Part shown: in pieces, positions 1 through 8,404 of the stretch
Position numbering within the stretch: the first letter of the stretch is position 1
How the letters are laid out: every line of letters begins with the position of its first letter
DNA from: DATKPE01 sp033854175
GTDB taxonomy: Bacteria > Bacteroidota > Ignavibacteria > UBA10030 > SZUA-254
Length of the DNA: 64,000 bases
Assembly (NCBI GenBank): GCA_033854175.1
Contig: JAWOKN010000030.1
Coordinates: 22,172-86,171 of the forward strand
Reading direction: 5' to 3'
The notes under the pieces: model-generated
What the model was told of the DNA's origin: nothing
Seen by the model: the letters and a program-made list of their open reading frames with translations, nothing else
Databases searched by the model: none
Position numbers and translations under genes: made by a program

Positions 1-1
1 C

Positions 2-199
2 ACGTACAAGCATCTTGCCCGCAGGGTTTTCGCGTCGAATGCCACCCAGGCGGTGGGCCGTGCGAACGGAGCCAACCCATTACCGATCATCATTCCGTGT
101 CACCGGGTGCTCGGATCGAACGGTGCGCTCGTCGGATATTCGTGCGGTGTCAAAACAAAGGAATTTCTCCTGCGCCTTGAAGGCGCGATCATGCTCTGA
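2..199 (+). CDS. Methylated-DNA--protein-cysteine methyltransferase, C-terminal part (cut by window edge)
   Basis: The reading frame is open from base 2 to a TGA at 197-199 and gives the last 65 residues of an Ogt/MGMT-type suicide repair enzyme. The PCHRV active-site motif is visible at residues 32-36 of this fragment; its cysteine accepts the alkyl group from O6-alkylguanine. Before it is the helix-turn-helix stretch (HLARRV...QAVGRANGANP), and after it the conserved VLGSNGALVGYSCG...K..LL.LEG tail. The N-terminus lies outside the window, so it cannot be seen whether an Ada-type regulatory domain is fused. Family assignment is firm. Confidence 0.9.
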   Translation, partial: TYKHLARRVFASNATQAVGRANGANPLPIIIPCHRVLGSNGALVGYSCGVKTKEFLLRLEGAIML

Positions 200-412
200 T
201 CAGGGGATGTGGGATTTCGGGGGCGGGTAATTTTTCCTCGGGGAGGTGGTGTATCCATTCTTGAAGTTTTTTTCAGCTGATACGCTCCGCACGTCTGCGC
301 GAGGATCCGCCTGGTGCCTCTGGCAGGTTTCCAATTGCAGGTAGTTTCGTTGCCTCGGAGGAAATATTTTACTACCTTGATTTTGAACCATCGGATCTCA
401 TAAACTCTCATC

Positions 413-2641
413 ATGGATTTTCTCAAGGAATTAAATCCCCGGCAGCGCGAGGCCGTACAATCTGTCGAAGGGCCCCTGACGGTTGTCGCCGGTCCCGGAA
501 GCGGAAAAACGCGCGTCCTGACCTACCGCATCTCCTATCTGATTTCGATCGGCGTGCCCGCGTATCAGATTCTCGCACTGACCTTCACCAACCGTGCAGC
601 AGGTGAAATGAAGTCCAGGATAATCCAGCTGGTGGGTGAGAAGAGCTCCCAGGTCTGGATGGGGACATTCCATTCGATGTTTGCGCGGATCCTCCGCAGG
701 GAATGCGAAAAGATCGGATTCCAGAAAAATTTTACCATTTATGACACGGTGGATTCACTTTCGGTTATCAAGGTTCTCATGGCTGAATGCGGAATCCCGG
801 CACAGCAATTCAATCCTCAGGCGATCCGGTCGAGGATCAGCATGGCGAAAAATCAGATGTTCAGCCCGGACGAAGCTGCGCAACAGGCCGCCGATCTGTT
901 TGAGGAACGGTCTGCGCTGATCTATGATCGCTATCAGACGCGCCTGAAGCAGAATAATGCGATGGATTTTGACGATCTCCTGCTGAAACCGATCGAACTT
1001 TTCCGACACAATAAAAAGCTTCTCGAGCATTATCAGGACCGATTCCGGTTCATTCTCATCGATGAGTACCAGGACACGAACCGGGCGCAATACACGCTGG
1101 TGAATCTCCTTGCCTCACGATACCGGAACATCTGTGTCGTGGGGGATGACGCTCAGAGCATCTATTCCTTCCGGGGGGCGGATCTCCGGAATATGCTCGA
1201 TTTTGAACGGGATTACCCCGACCGCAAGCTGATCCGTTTGGAGCAGAATTACCGATCGACGAAGACCATTCTGCGGGCTGCCGATACCATCATCAAGAAC
1301 AACGTCGACCAGATCGAGAAAAATCTCTGGACGGACAACCGGAAAGGCGACGACATCACCATTCTGGTCTGCGAGGACGACAGGGATGAGGGGGCGGCGG
1401 TTGTGGATAAAATCTACGAAGAGGTGAGGCGGAAAACTGCGGATCTCAGGGAGATCGCCGTGATGTACCGCACCAATGCCCAATCCCGGGCCCTTGAGGA
1501 TGCGCTCCGCCGTAACAGCATTCCCTACGCCATCGTGGGAGGAGTCGAGTTTTACCAGCGGAAGGAGATCAAGGATGTTCTGGCATATTTCCGGCTGCTG
1601 GTCAATCCTCAGGATGATGAAAGCTTCCGGCGTGTTCTCAACTATCCGGCACGGGGTATCGGAGCCCGCGCGCTCGAAAAGATCGCAACCTTTGCACAGG
1701 TGCATCACGTGTCGCTTTTTGAAGCGTCCTCCCGCATGATTACCGGAGATGAGCTTGCGCAGAAAACCCGCTCCGGGTTGCGCGATTTTTACCATCTGAT
1801 GGTTAAATACAGGGAGATGCTCACCCAGATGTCCCTCAGTGAATTGTCGAGATCGCTCGTGGATGATATCGGCATTCTCAAAATCTTCAAAGAGGAGGAC
1901 ACACCGGAATCGCTCGCACGGAGGGAAAATGTTCAGGAACTGCTCTCGGCCATCTCGGAGTTCAGCGAAAAACGCCAGCCCGCCACGCTCGAGGATTTCC
2001 TTCAGGATGTTGCGCTTGTCTCCGCTGTGGACGAACTGGACAGCACGCCCAATTCCGTCACGCTGCTGACTCTCCACAGCGCGAAGGGCCTGGAATTTCC
2101 GCTGGTGTTCATTACCGGGCTCGAGGAGGGGCTCTTGCCGCTGTATTCCGGTTCACCGGAGCGGAGGGAGCTCGAGGAGGAGCGGCGGCTCTGTTACGTC
2201 GGCATCACCCGTGCGATGAAAAAGGTCTATCTCAGTCATGTCCGTGCCCGTTATCGCGCGGGTGAGCTTACCTATCAGACACCCTCGCGGTTCCTCCAGG
2301 AGATGGGAAATGACGGCATCGCGTTTGAATTCCGGACAACGATCGCACGGCAGGGTGATCGCCGCGGCTACAGGAAATCTTCGGCATCCCCGCAGTCCCT
2401 TGTCGGGCGGCGGGAGCCGAGCGACGACCATTACCACCGGGATGTCATGCCGGACTATGAGCATGACACCGATGATCCCTCCCGGCCCCGTGTGGGGGAG
2501 CTGGTCGAGCATGAGATTTTCGGACGGGGAAAGGTTGTGGCGGTTTCCGGTGAGGGAGAGGCAAGAAAAGCGATTGTTCATTTCGCGACTGTGGGCCGTA
2601 AAAACCTCCTCTTGCGGTACGCGAGGCTCAAGATTCTATGA
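413..2641 (+). CDS. pcrA: UvrD/PcrA-family superfamily 1A DNA helicase
   Basis: A 742-residue ATP-dependent 3'-5' DNA helicase of the UvrD/PcrA/Rep group, acting in excision repair and clearing of replication blocks. The Walker A motif (AGPGSGKT) is at residues 26-33, and the DEYQD Walker B/motif II at 217-221; the QSIYSFRGAD motif III, the QNYRS motif IV, the LLTLHSAKGLEFP motif V and the VGITRA motif VI follow in order. The last ~50 residues match the C-terminal Tudor-like domain of PcrA/UvrD (HEIFGRGKVV), so the protein is full length. A weak promoter (TTGATT at 377-382, TAAACT at 401-406) would give a very short leader. The stop overlaps the ATG of the next gene (ATGA). Whether it is functionally PcrA or UvrD cannot be told from sequence. 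Confidence 0.93.
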   Translation: MDFLKELNPRQREAVQSVEGPLTVVAGPGSGKTRVLTYRISYLISIGVPAYQILALTFTNRAAGEMKSRIIQLVGEKSSQVWMGTFHSMFARILRRECEKIGFQKNFTIYDTVDSLSVIKVLMAECGIPAQQFNPQAIRSRISMAKNQMFSPDEAAQQAADLFEERSALIYDRYQTRLKQNNAMDFDDLLLKPIELFRHNKKLLEHYQDRFRFILIDEYQDTNRAQYTLVNLLASRYRNICVVGDDAQSIYSFRGADLRNMLDFERDYPDRKLIRLEQNYRSTKTILRAADTIIKNNVDQIEKNLWTDNRKGDDITILVCEDDRDEGAAVVDKIYEEVRRKTADLREIAVMYRTNAQSRALEDALRRNSIPYAIVGGVEFYQRKEIKDVLAYFRLLVNPQDDESFRRVLNYPARGIGARALEKIATFAQVHHVSLFEASSRMITGDELAQKTRSGLRDFYHLMVKYREMLTQMSLSELSRSLVDDIGILKIFKEEDTPESLARRENVQELLSAISEFSEKRQPATLEDFLQDVALVSAVDELDSTPNSVTLLTLHSAKGLEFPLVFITGLEEGLLPLYSGSPERRELEEERRLCYVGITRAMKKVYLSHVRARYRAGELTYQTPSRFLQEMGNDGIAFEFRTTIARQGDRRGYRKSSASPQSLVGRREPSDDHYHRDVMPDYEHDTDDPSRPRVGELVEHEIFGRGKVVAVSGEGEARKAIVHFATVGRKNLLLRYARLKIL

Positions 2642-3540
2642 AGAAATTGTTTCAATCCTTACGAACCGGTACCAGAACGGCGGCCCGGTTCATGAGGGAT
2701 GTCGTGATCCGTTTTGAGGAAGAGAATGTCCTGACAATATCTTCCGGAATCGCTTTCCGTGTCCTTCTCTGCATGATCCCGTTTATGGTCGTGATCACCT
2801 CCCTGTTCGGGATCTTTCTCCAGACCTCCTACGCAAACCGGCATGTGACCTATCTGCTCGGATCCTTGCTCCCTTCCCAGCCCTATACCGACGAAATCAG
2901 GAAATACATCGAAAAACTTTTTTTGGATATCGTCAACAACAGGCATCGTTTTGGTCTGCTCGGGCTGGCGATTCTGCTCTGGACGGCCTCTTCGCTCTTT
3001 GGTTCGCTCCGGAGAATACTGAATAAAATTTTTTCGATCAGAGCGTCCAAAACCGTCATCCGCAAGAGCATCGAAAATATCGTTTTTGTCATCATTCTCG
3101 GATTGCTGTTCCTTGTCGCCAATGTCTTTACGTGGGTTCTCAAGTCTGTACAATCTGTCGTTACGGAGATGTTCCCTGATAGCGGGGTGAATATCAGAAT
3201 CATCAGCAGGTCGTTTCCCCTTATCACGTCGTACTGTGCCGCTCTCGCGATGTTTTACGTTATCAACAGGTTCATGCCCGATAAAAAGATCCCGCGGAAG
3301 ATCGCCCTGATTGCGGCCCTGACGACGACCTCGCTCTGGTGGGTGGCGGGGAAGATCTTTGCATGGTATGTTGCGACATTCCATCCTTTCGGGCAGGTGT
3401 ACGGGGCGTATACATTCTTTTTTGTATTTCTCCTCTGGGTCTATTATTCCTCAATGGTTTTTGCCGTCGGCCTTGTGGCAGCGCGTGTCGTCCAGGATCA
3501 TTCGTCGCCGGTTGTGAAAACGGCCTATGGCCGGCGCTAG
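2638..3540 (+). CDS. YihY/BrkB-family inner-membrane protein
   Basis: 300 residues with the several hydrophobic segments typical of the YihY/BrkB family (once mis-annotated as RNase BN). Family hallmarks are the ISSGIAFRVLLCMIPF start, the FGLLGLAILLWTASSLFGSLRRILNKIF stretch (split here by an LLW..S motif) and the C-terminal FVFLLWVYYSSMVFAVGLV.AA segment. Roughly six transmembrane helices can be drawn. The ATG overlaps the stop of the helicase gene, so the two are translationally coupled, although no functional link is known. The molecular role of the family is unsettled; export or permease functions have been suggested. Confidence 0.85.
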   Translation: MKKLFQSLRTGTRTAARFMRDVVIRFEEENVLTISSGIAFRVLLCMIPFMVVITSLFGIFLQTSYANRHVTYLLGSLLPSQPYTDEIRKYIEKLFLDIVNNRHRFGLLGLAILLWTASSLFGSLRRILNKIFSIRASKTVIRKSIENIVFVIILGLLFLVANVFTWVLKSVQSVVTEMFPDSGVNIRIISRSFPLITSYCAALAMFYVINRFMPDKKIPRKIALIAALTTTSLWWVAGKIFAWYVATFHPFGQVYGAYTFFFVFLLWVYYSSMVFAVGLVAARVVQDHSSPVVKTAYGRR

Positions 3541-3544
3541 CGTT

Positions 3545-3568
3545 CCCCCTCCCCCCACGGGGAGGGGG
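3545..3568 (+). terminator. GC-rich hairpin after the yihY-like gene
   Basis: A perfect 10-bp inverted repeat (CCCCCTCCCC / GGGGAGGGGG) with a 4-nt loop lies 4 nt after the stop. Only TT follows, so it is a stable hairpin and perhaps a pause or 3'-end-protecting structure rather than a classical intrinsic terminator. Confidence 0.4.
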
Positions 3569-3599
3569 TTGTGCGACCCGGCCCTCGCGGATCCATGCG

Positions 3600-3628
3600 T
3601 TGCCTTTCATACTATTCTTTTGTAAGTT
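3600..3628 (+). promoter_or_regulatory. Probable sigma-70 promoter of the DUF2007 gene
   Basis: TTGCCT (3600-3605), a 17-bp spacer, and TAAGTT (3623-3628). It lies in the gap after the hairpin at 3545-3568 and about 37 nt before the ATG at 3666. Read by eye; moderate match. Confidence 0.4.
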
Positions 3629-3665
3629 TCAGAAGGACGATCATTCATTACAAGGAGGAAGAACC

Positions 3666-3890
3666 ATGGAAGGATATGTGGTTGTCGCGACGTTCAGCAC
3701 GCACATGGAAGCGGAATTGGCCCAGGCGACGCTCGCCGCTGCCGAGATCGAGTCTTTTCTCCAGTTGGATGATACCGGCGGGATGTTGCCTTCGTTACAG
3801 GAGAGCGGAGGGGTAAAGCTCCTTGTCGACCCATCGCGGCTCGATGAAGCCCGGATGATTCTTTCGGAGCAGGCGACGAGTCAGGAATGA
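3666..3890 (+). CDS. DUF2007-type putative signal-transducing protein
   Basis: 74 residues. The start is the ATG at 3666, because it follows a good ribosome-binding site (AAGGAGGAA at 3652-3660) and fits the family length. The sequence has the DUF2007 pattern: a VATFSTHMEAELAQATLAAAEI N-terminal half (helix that starts the fold), a short loop, then GVKLLVDPSRLDEARMIL with the conserved valine-aspartate/glutamate before an amphipathic helix. The family resembles a small ferredoxin-like or regulatory fold, and its function is not established. It lies alone between two promoters, so it is probably monocistronic. Confidence 0.75.
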   Translation: MEGYVVVATFSTHMEAELAQATLAAAEIESFLQLDDTGGMLPSLQESGGVKLLVDPSRLDEARMILSEQATSQE

Positions 3891-3904
3891 ACGCGGTTGT
3901 ATTC

Positions 3905-3933
3905 TTGACTTCCTCGAATTCTTTCCCTACGTT
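3905..3933 (+). promoter_or_regulatory. Probable sigma-70 promoter of the first amino-acid permease
   Basis: TTGACT (3905-3910), a 17-bp spacer and TACGTT (3928-3933), 30 nt before the ATG at 3964. Confidence 0.5.
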
Positions 3934-3963
3934 AGACGATTAATTTTCATTACCCGGAGTATC

Positions 3964-5457
3964 ATGCTCAGACAGCTGTTCCGGCGGAAATCGCTCGATG
4001 ATATTCTGCATGAAACCGAGGAACCCTCGCATCAGTTAAAACGCGCGCTGGGTGCTTTTGATGTTGTCATGCTGGGAATCGGAGCCATCATCGGTGCGGG
4101 TATTTTTGCGACGATCGGCACGGCAGCGGCCGGTGACATCGCGCGGCCCGGCGCGGGACCGTCGCTTATCCTCTCGTTTGTCCTCACCGGTGTCGCCTGT
4201 GGTTTTGCCGCGCTCTGTTATGCGGAATTTGCCGCAATGGTGCCGATCTCCGGAAGCGCGTACACCTACTCCTATGCCACGCTCGGCGAGCTGATCGCCT
4301 GGATCATCGGCTGGGATCTGATTATCGAGTATGCGGTGGGCAATGTCGCAGTTGCCATCAGCTGGGGGAATTATTTCAAGACGTTTGTCTCGGGTTTCGG
4401 GATCACCATCCCAGACTGGTTATCGACCGATTACCGGACTGCCGCGCACATCCCCGGGCTGTTTGAAAGCGCGCCCCACATCCTGGGTGTGCCTATTGTG
4501 TTCAATATTCTCGCCTTCGGCATCGTCGCGCTGATCACCATCGTTCTGGTGATCGGGATCCGGGAGAGTGCGTCGATGAACAGCGTGATGGTTTCACTCA
4601 AGCTCCTGGTGCTTGCGTTTTTTGTCTTTATAGGCTGGAAATACGTGAGAGCGGACAACTGGCATCCCTTCGCCCCGAACGGGTGGGCGGGGATTCAGGC
4701 CGGTGCGGCGATTGTTTTCTTTGCCTATATCGGCTTCGATGCCGTCTCGACAGTGGCCGAGGAAGTCCGCCGGCCGCAGCGCGACCTTCCCATTGGCATC
4801 ATCGGTTCCCTCGTCATCTGTACGGTCGTCTACATCATTGTCGCCGCGGTGTTCACCGGTATCATTCCCTATCCGGCGCTCGTCAAGAAGCTGGCGACGG
4901 AACAGGCCGAACCGCTGACCATGGCGCTCCAGTATGCCAACATCGGGAAATGGGCGACACTCTTCATCGGCATCGTCGCGTTCGGCTCGGTGATCGCCCA
5001 CACGGCGGTCCTGCTGGTGTTTCAGCTGGGCCAGCCCCGAATTTTCTTCTCGATGGCCCGTGACGGTCTCCTTCCCCAGAGTTTTGCGAAGGTCCACCCG
5101 AAATTCAGAACCCCGTATGTGACGACCATCCTCACAGGGGTGGCGGTCGGCGTCTGTTCGATGTTCACCAGCATCGACGAGATGGTTGATCTGACAAATA
5201 TCGGCACCCTCTTCGCATTTATACTGGTTTGTCTCGGTATCATGATCCTTCGAAAGCGCGAGCCCGGGAGAGCCCGGGGTTTTAAAACCCCGTTCGTGCC
5301 GGTTGTACCGATACTTGGCATTCTCTCCTGCATCTATCTGATGCTCGGATTACCCTGGATAACCTGGATGAGATTCGGCCTTTGGCTGATCGTGGGGATG
5401 GTGATTTATCTCGCGTACGGTTATCGGAAGAGTCTGATCCGCGGAGAGATGGGATAA
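3964..5457 (+). CDS. APC-superfamily amino-acid permease (cationic amino-acid transporter type)
   Basis: 497 residues with about 12-14 hydrophobic segments. The N-terminus has the conserved APC first helix with the unwound substrate-binding motif (GIGAIIGAGIF), preceded by a soluble leader containing the LKRALGAFDVVMLGIG box. FAYIGFDAVSTVAEE (helix 6) and PQRDLPIGIIGSL follow, both diagnostic for YfnA/CAT-type transporters, which have an extra pair of C-terminal helices. It probably imports or exchanges a cationic or neutral amino acid; the substrate cannot be named. It is a paralogue of the permease at 8401-9939, with which it shares helix 1, helix 6 and the C-terminal PxVPILGILSC segment. 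Confidence 0.88.
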   Translation: MLRQLFRRKSLDDILHETEEPSHQLKRALGAFDVVMLGIGAIIGAGIFATIGTAAAGDIARPGAGPSLILSFVLTGVACGFAALCYAEFAAMVPISGSAYTYSYATLGELIAWIIGWDLIIEYAVGNVAVAISWGNYFKTFVSGFGITIPDWLSTDYRTAAHIPGLFESAPHILGVPIVFNILAFGIVALITIVLVIGIRESASMNSVMVSLKLLVLAFFVFIGWKYVRADNWHPFAPNGWAGIQAGAAIVFFAYIGFDAVSTVAEEVRRPQRDLPIGIIGSLVICTVVYIIVAAVFTGIIPYPALVKKLATEQAEPLTMALQYANIGKWATLFIGIVAFGSVIAHTAVLLVFQLGQPRIFFSMARDGLLPQSFAKVHPKFRTPYVTTILTGVAVGVCSMFTSIDEMVDLTNIGTLFAFILVCLGIMILRKREPGRARGFKTPFVPVVPILGILSCIYLMLGLPWITWMRFGLWLIVGMVIYLAYGYRKSLIRGEMG

Positions 5458-5593
5458 TCCGCGAGGGGTCGCGTACCGTTTCCAAGACCGGGCTTTATGG
5501 GGGGGTAAAAGGTCATCCGGACCATTCTGAAAGGCGGCCGATGATCACCTTCTCCCCGTGTCAGATCGGAGAATGTCGGGAGACGGACCCCGG

Positions 5594-6826
5594 TCAGTCC
5601 GTGACCAGTGAGGGGAGAGTTTCGGGGGGCTTGAATTCGCCTTCCCACCGCGCGACGACCGCGCTTGCCAGGCAATTTCCGACGACATTCACGGTCGTTC
5701 GTCCCATGTCCAGAATCTCATCCACGCCGAGAATGACGGCGACGCCCTCCAGGGGCAGTCCGAAAGAGCCGAGTGTGCCGGCCAGAATGACCAGCGATGC
5801 GCGGGGCACACCCGCGACACCTTTGCTTGTGAGCATGATGGTCAGCATCATCAAGATCTGGTGGCCGATCGTCAGCTCGATCCCGGCGGCCTGGGCCACA
5901 AAGATCGCCGCCAGCGAGAGGTAGAGGGTGGAGCCGTCGAGGTTAAAGCTGTACCCGGTCGGTATGACGAATGCGACAATCCTTCTCGGAACGCCAATTG
6001 CCTCCATGACCTGCATCGCCTTCGGCAGGGCAGCCTCTGAGCTCGTTGTGGAAAATGCAATGAGTGCGGGTTCCTTGACGGCTGAAAAAAACTTTCCCAC
6101 GGGGATTTTTGCGATCAGAGCCACGCCGCCGAGTACAACGACGATAAAGATGATCAAGGCACCATAAAAGGTGAGGATGAGAAGCCCCAGATTGACGAGG
6201 ACGGAGATTCCCTTGTTTCCGACGGTGAAGGCAATCGCCGCGCCGACCCCGATCGGTGCGTATCGCATGACGATTCCGGTGAACTTGAACATGGTTTCCG
6301 CCAGCGAATCGCAAAATGACAGAATGATCTTTCTTTTGTCCTCCGGCAGAAGGGCGAGTGCGAAGCTGAAAATGAGCGTGAAGATAACCACCTGCAGCAC
6401 TTCCCCTTCCGCCGCCGCCTGGAAAAAACTCTGGGGGACAATATGCGTCACGATATCCCCCCAGGATTGTTTCTTTGAGATGATGTCGGCGGCGTTTTGA
6501 TCGGCATGCAGTTGGACGCCGATGCCGGGTTTGATCATGTTGACAGCCATAAGGCCGATGATGAGGGCCAGAGTGGTTATCACCTCGAAGTAGATGAGGG
6601 ATTTTAACCCCATCCGGCCGACCTGTTTAAGATTGCCGTGGCCGGCGATACCGACCACGAGGGTTGAAAAAATCAGCGGAGCAATAATCGTCCTGATGAG
6701 CCGGAGGAAGATGATGCTTAAGGGCCTGAGGGAAACCGCGGCCTCGGGTGCGAGCCAGCCCATGATGAGTCCCACCCCCATCCCGATGAAAATCCATTGT
6801 GTGAGTGAGGGTTTACCGATTTTCAT
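5594..6826 (-). CDS. Dicarboxylate/amino-acid:cation symporter (DAACS family, GltP/DctA-like)
   Basis: 410 residues. This is a sodium- or proton-coupled symporter for glutamate/aspartate or C4-dicarboxylates. Visible family hallmarks are FSTTSSEAALPKAM (the serine-rich re-entrant hairpin HP1), GYSFNLDGSTLYLSLAAIFVAQ (helix 7 with the NMDGT-like sodium-binding motif, here NLDGS) and LTSKGVAGVPRASLVILAGTL (HP2). Length is normal for the bacterial family. It is the third gene of a minus-strand run behind two APC permeases, 90 nt downstream of the second, and may be cotranscribed. The substrate is not determined by the motifs. Confidence 0.9.
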   Translation of the reverse strand: MKIGKPSLTQWIFIGMGVGLIMGWLAPEAAVSLRPLSIIFLRLIRTIIAPLIFSTLVVGIAGHGNLKQVGRMGLKSLIYFEVITTLALIIGLMAVNMIKPGIGVQLHADQNAADIISKKQSWGDIVTHIVPQSFFQAAAEGEVLQVVIFTLIFSFALALLPEDKRKIILSFCDSLAETMFKFTGIVMRYAPIGVGAAIAFTVGNKGISVLVNLGLLILTFYGALIIFIVVVLGGVALIAKIPVGKFFSAVKEPALIAFSTTSSEAALPKAMQVMEAIGVPRRIVAFVIPTGYSFNLDGSTLYLSLAAIFVAQAAGIELTIGHQILMMLTIMLTSKGVAGVPRASLVILAGTLGSFGLPLEGVAVILGVDEILDMGRTTVNVVGNCLASAVVARWEGEFKPPETLPSLVTD

Positions 6827-6916
6827 GTGATGGAATGCGGATTGTCATGCGGGGCGGATGAGGGGTGCGTGTGGTTGCATGCGATCACGGGGAGAGGCGT
6901 TCCGTCAAATCATCCC

Positions 6917-8404
6917 TCACTTGGTGCGGGCACCGAGTTTTTTCCAGACGAAGTAGATCGGGATGCCGGTCAGGACGATGATAAATCCCGGCCAGGTGTT
7001 CTGGGGTTTGTAGATGAGTAAATCGATGCAGATCGCCGCTGCTGCCAGAACGTAGATGGCAGGCAGCACCGGATAGCCGAACGCCTTATAGGGGCGTTCC
7101 GCACCGGGTCGGATTTTCCGGAGGCGGAATATCCCGATCACGGTCAGGATATAGAACAATAAAACAGCGAAGACGACATAATCGAGCAGGTCGCCGTATG
7201 TGCCCGAGAGGCAGAGGAGGGACGCCCATACCGCCTGGAGGATGAGGGCGACGGCGGGAACGGAGAAGGAATTCAGTGTTCCGATCCTGCGGAAGAAGAG
7301 TTTATCCCTTGCCATGGCATAGTAGACGCGGGCCCCGGCAAGGATCAGGCCGTTGTTGCATCCAAAGGTGGAGATCATGATAAAGACCGCCATGACGATC
7401 GCCGCCGGTTCTCCCAGAATCGTCGTTGCGGCCGCTACTCCGACCCGGTCGCTCGTCGCGAACTGAATCCCCCGGGCATACACGTCAGTGCCGTCCGGAT
7501 TCCCCGATAGGGGCAGGACGAGGAGGTATGCCACATTTGCAAGGAGATAGATGATGGTGACGGTGGCGGTCCCGAGGAAGAGGCTGAGCGGTATGGTCCT
7601 TCTGGGATTGATGACTTCACCTGCTGTGAAGGTGATGTTGTTCCACGCGTCGCTGGAAAAGAGCGATCCCACCATTGCGACGCCGATTGCGGCAAACAGC
7701 ATCATGCCCGACAGGGGGATCACGGAGGAGATTTTGTTATCGGCCAGATGTGTCCATGAACCGTTCCAGAGTTGTGAAAAATTTTCCGTTATGACGGAGG
7801 GATTCCGTCCGATCCAGATGCCCAGGAGGATGAGGCCGAAAAGGGCGAGGGTCTTCGTTACGGTGAAGATATCCTGGACGACCTTCCCGGTCCGAAGTCC
7901 GCGGATATTCACACCCGTGAGAACCAGTATACTGGCGATTGCCAGGAGTTTCGAAGCTGACAGGCGGAATGTCCCGGCTGAAATGAGTATCGTATTTTCA
8001 CCGAACCAGGGAATGAGAACGGCGGTGAATTTCGCGAATGCGACAGCGACGGCCGCTATGGTACCAGTCTGGATGACCAGGAAGAGGGTCCAGCCGTAGA
8101 GGAATCCGACAAACGGGTTGTAGGCTTCGCGCAGGTACACATACTGACCGCCCGCGTGGGGCATCATGCCGGCAAGCTCGCCGTAGCTCAACGCGGCTGT
8201 TATGGTGATGATTCCGGTGACGAGCCAGACCAGGAGGAGGTATCCGGGGGAGCCCACCGTGCGCGCGATGTCGGAGCTGACGATGAAAATACCCGAGCCG
8301 ATCATCGAGCCGATGACGATCATGGTTGAATCGAGGAGACCAAGCTCCCGCTTGAATTCCCGCTCGGCCGGCCCGGTGGATGTTGTCGGATTTTGGTCGC
8401 TCAC
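6917..8404 (-). CDS. APC-superfamily amino-acid permease (LAT/AdiC-like subgroup)
   Basis: 495 residues, about 12 transmembrane helices. The first helix carries MIGSGIFIVSSDIARTVGSPG, and helix 2-3 has the AALSYGELAGMMPHAGGQYVYL block (here in two parts) common to amino-acid exchangers. Helix 6 reads FSSDAWNNITFTAGEV, an aromatic-rich binding segment that differs from the CAT-type permeases on either side and points to the LAT/glutamate-exchanger branch. The start is a GTG at 8404 whose bases overlap the TGA of the upstream permease (GTGA), so the two are translationally coupled. Substrate unknown. Confidence 0.86.
   Translation of the reverse strand: MSDQNPTTSTGPAEREFKRELGLLDSTMIVIGSMIGSGIFIVSSDIARTVGSPGYLLLVWLVTGIITITAALSYGELAGMMPHAGGQYVYLREAYNPFVGFLYGWTLFLVIQTGTIAAVAVAFAKFTAVLIPWFGENTILISAGTFRLSASKLLAIASILVLTGVNIRGLRTGKVVQDIFTVTKTLALFGLILLGIWIGRNPSVITENFSQLWNGSWTHLADNKISSVIPLSGMMLFAAIGVAMVGSLFSSDAWNNITFTAGEVINPRRTIPLSLFLGTATVTIIYLLANVAYLLVLPLSGNPDGTDVYARGIQFATSDRVGVAAATTILGEPAAIVMAVFIMISTFGCNNGLILAGARVYYAMARDKLFFRRIGTLNSFSVPAVALILQAVWASLLCLSGTYGDLLDYVVFAVLLFYILTVIGIFRLRKIRPGAERPYKAFGYPVLPAIYVLAAAAICIDLLIYKPQNTWPGFIIVLTGIPIYFVWKKLGARTK

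Noticed and set aside
3545..3568. Classical intrinsic terminator after yihY
   Set aside because: The stem is very strong but lacks a T tract; it is listed only as a hairpin.
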